Of a stretch of 5,397 nt of DNA, positions 5,107-5,397 are shown piece by piece. The DNA is taken from the NCBI GenBank assembly GCA_028819945.1, contig JAPPKQ010000242.1:1-5397 (forward strand), given 5' to 3'. The position numbers and the translations under genes are program-made. The notes beneath the pieces were generated by a model that made no database searches, was not told the DNA's origin, and saw only the letters and a program-made list of their open reading frames with translations. The DNA is from a bacterium (GTDB lineage Bacteria; Actinomycetota; Acidimicrobiia; Acidimicrobiales; CATQHL01). Each line of letters opens with the position of its first letter. Position 1 is the stretch's first letter.

Positions 5107-5397
5107 CTAGCCGGTGTAGGGCCGGGAGTAGCTGAGCCGCACCAGGGGGATCTCCCTGTCGGTGCGTTCCTGGTAGCGGGCATAGCGGGGCGCGCCGGCG
5201 ATGCGGGTCTCCCACAGGGCCTCACGCTCCTCGCCGGTGAGCGTCTCGGCGGTCGCCCAGAACACCCGCTCCCGGTCCCGCACGATGACCTCGGGATTTG
5301 CCTGCAGGTTGTGGTACCAGGCCGGGTTGAACTCGCCGCCGCCGAAGGAGCCCACCACGACCATCGAGTCGCCGTCGGGCAGGTAGCTGAGGCAGAC
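5107..5397 (-). CDS. Deazaflavin (F420)-dependent nitroreductase-family protein, Ddn-like (5' partial)
   Basis: The last 96 residues are visible and the frame is open through the right edge. This family (Ddn and F420H2-dependent quinone reductase relatives) has a split beta-barrel fold and usually 120-150 residues, so roughly 30-50 N-terminal residues lie outside the window. Family signs are the YLPDGDS turn followed by VVVGSFGGG, the characteristic NPAWYHNLQANPEV stretch, the EERxALW segment, and the closing P-x-YARYQERTDREIPLV. Members reduce quinones, nitro compounds or other activated substrates with F420H2, often near the membrane; the substrate here is unknown. If correct, the organism makes F420, which fits an actinobacterium. 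The ATG at 5362-5364 is internal and not the start. The gene ends in TAG and converges on the SDR gene across 130 bp. Confidence 0.87.
   Translation of the reverse strand, partial: VCLSYLPDGDSMVVVGSFGGGEFNPAWYHNLQANPEVIVRDRERVFWATAETLTGEEREALWETRIAGAPRYARYQERTDREIPLVRLSYSRPYTG

Noticed and set aside
1..5397. CRISPR array, tRNA or rRNA genes, or phage genes
   Set aside because: No regularly spaced short repeats, no cloverleaf-like or ribosomal RNA sequence and no phage-like genes were seen on either strand by eye.

Overview
The window is GC-rich DNA whose gene content fits a high-GC actinobacterium, possibly an uncultured Acidimicrobiia-like lineage. The pointers are a deazaflavin (F420)-dependent Ddn-type protein, a GPP34 domain, a DHA2-type MFS exporter, a leaderless-looking promoter and strong G/C preference at third codon positions. 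The lineage is an inference from composition and family content only.

Layout. (1) Bases 2-607 (+) hold the C-terminal third of a DHA2/EmrB-QacA-like MFS exporter. Bases 1-55 are an exact copy of bases 958-1012, which lie inside the P450 gene, so the true exporter sequence starts at base 56 and the left edge is probably an assembly junction. (2) Converging on it, bases 631-2613 (-) encode the most unusual gene here: a protein of about 660 residues with an N-terminal GPP34 (GOLPH3/Vps74-like) domain fused to a complete cytochrome P450 with its I-helix, ExxR and heme-cysteine motifs intact. (3) A 140-bp divergent intergenic region (2614-2753) carries a candidate promoter for each flanking gene. 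(4) Bases 2754-4175 (+) encode a Gly/Pro/Trp-rich, single-pass membrane protein of unknown function, ending in two nearly identical 32-residue tandem repeats. (5) Only 18 bp later, bases 4194-4976 (+) encode a short-chain dehydrogenase/reductase (SDR) with an intact nucleotide-binding motif but no catalytic Tyr. (6) Bases 4977-5106 contain a perfect 8-bp inverted repeat of REP-like or terminator-like form. (7) Bases 5107-5397 (-) are the C-terminal part of a deazaflavin-dependent nitroreductase-family (Ddn-like) protein that runs off the right edge.

How the genes may work together. The P450, SDR and Ddn-like genes are redox enzyme families often found in lipid, terpenoid or secondary metabolism, and the exporter could move a product out. 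The genes are not one operon: the P450 and Ddn genes are on the minus strand and the others on the plus strand. A shared pathway is therefore speculation. The best-supported novelty is the GPP34-P450 fusion. In it, a lipid-headgroup-binding fold sits where a membrane P450 would have its anchor, suggesting recruitment to the membrane surface. No ferredoxin or reductase partner is encoded in the window.
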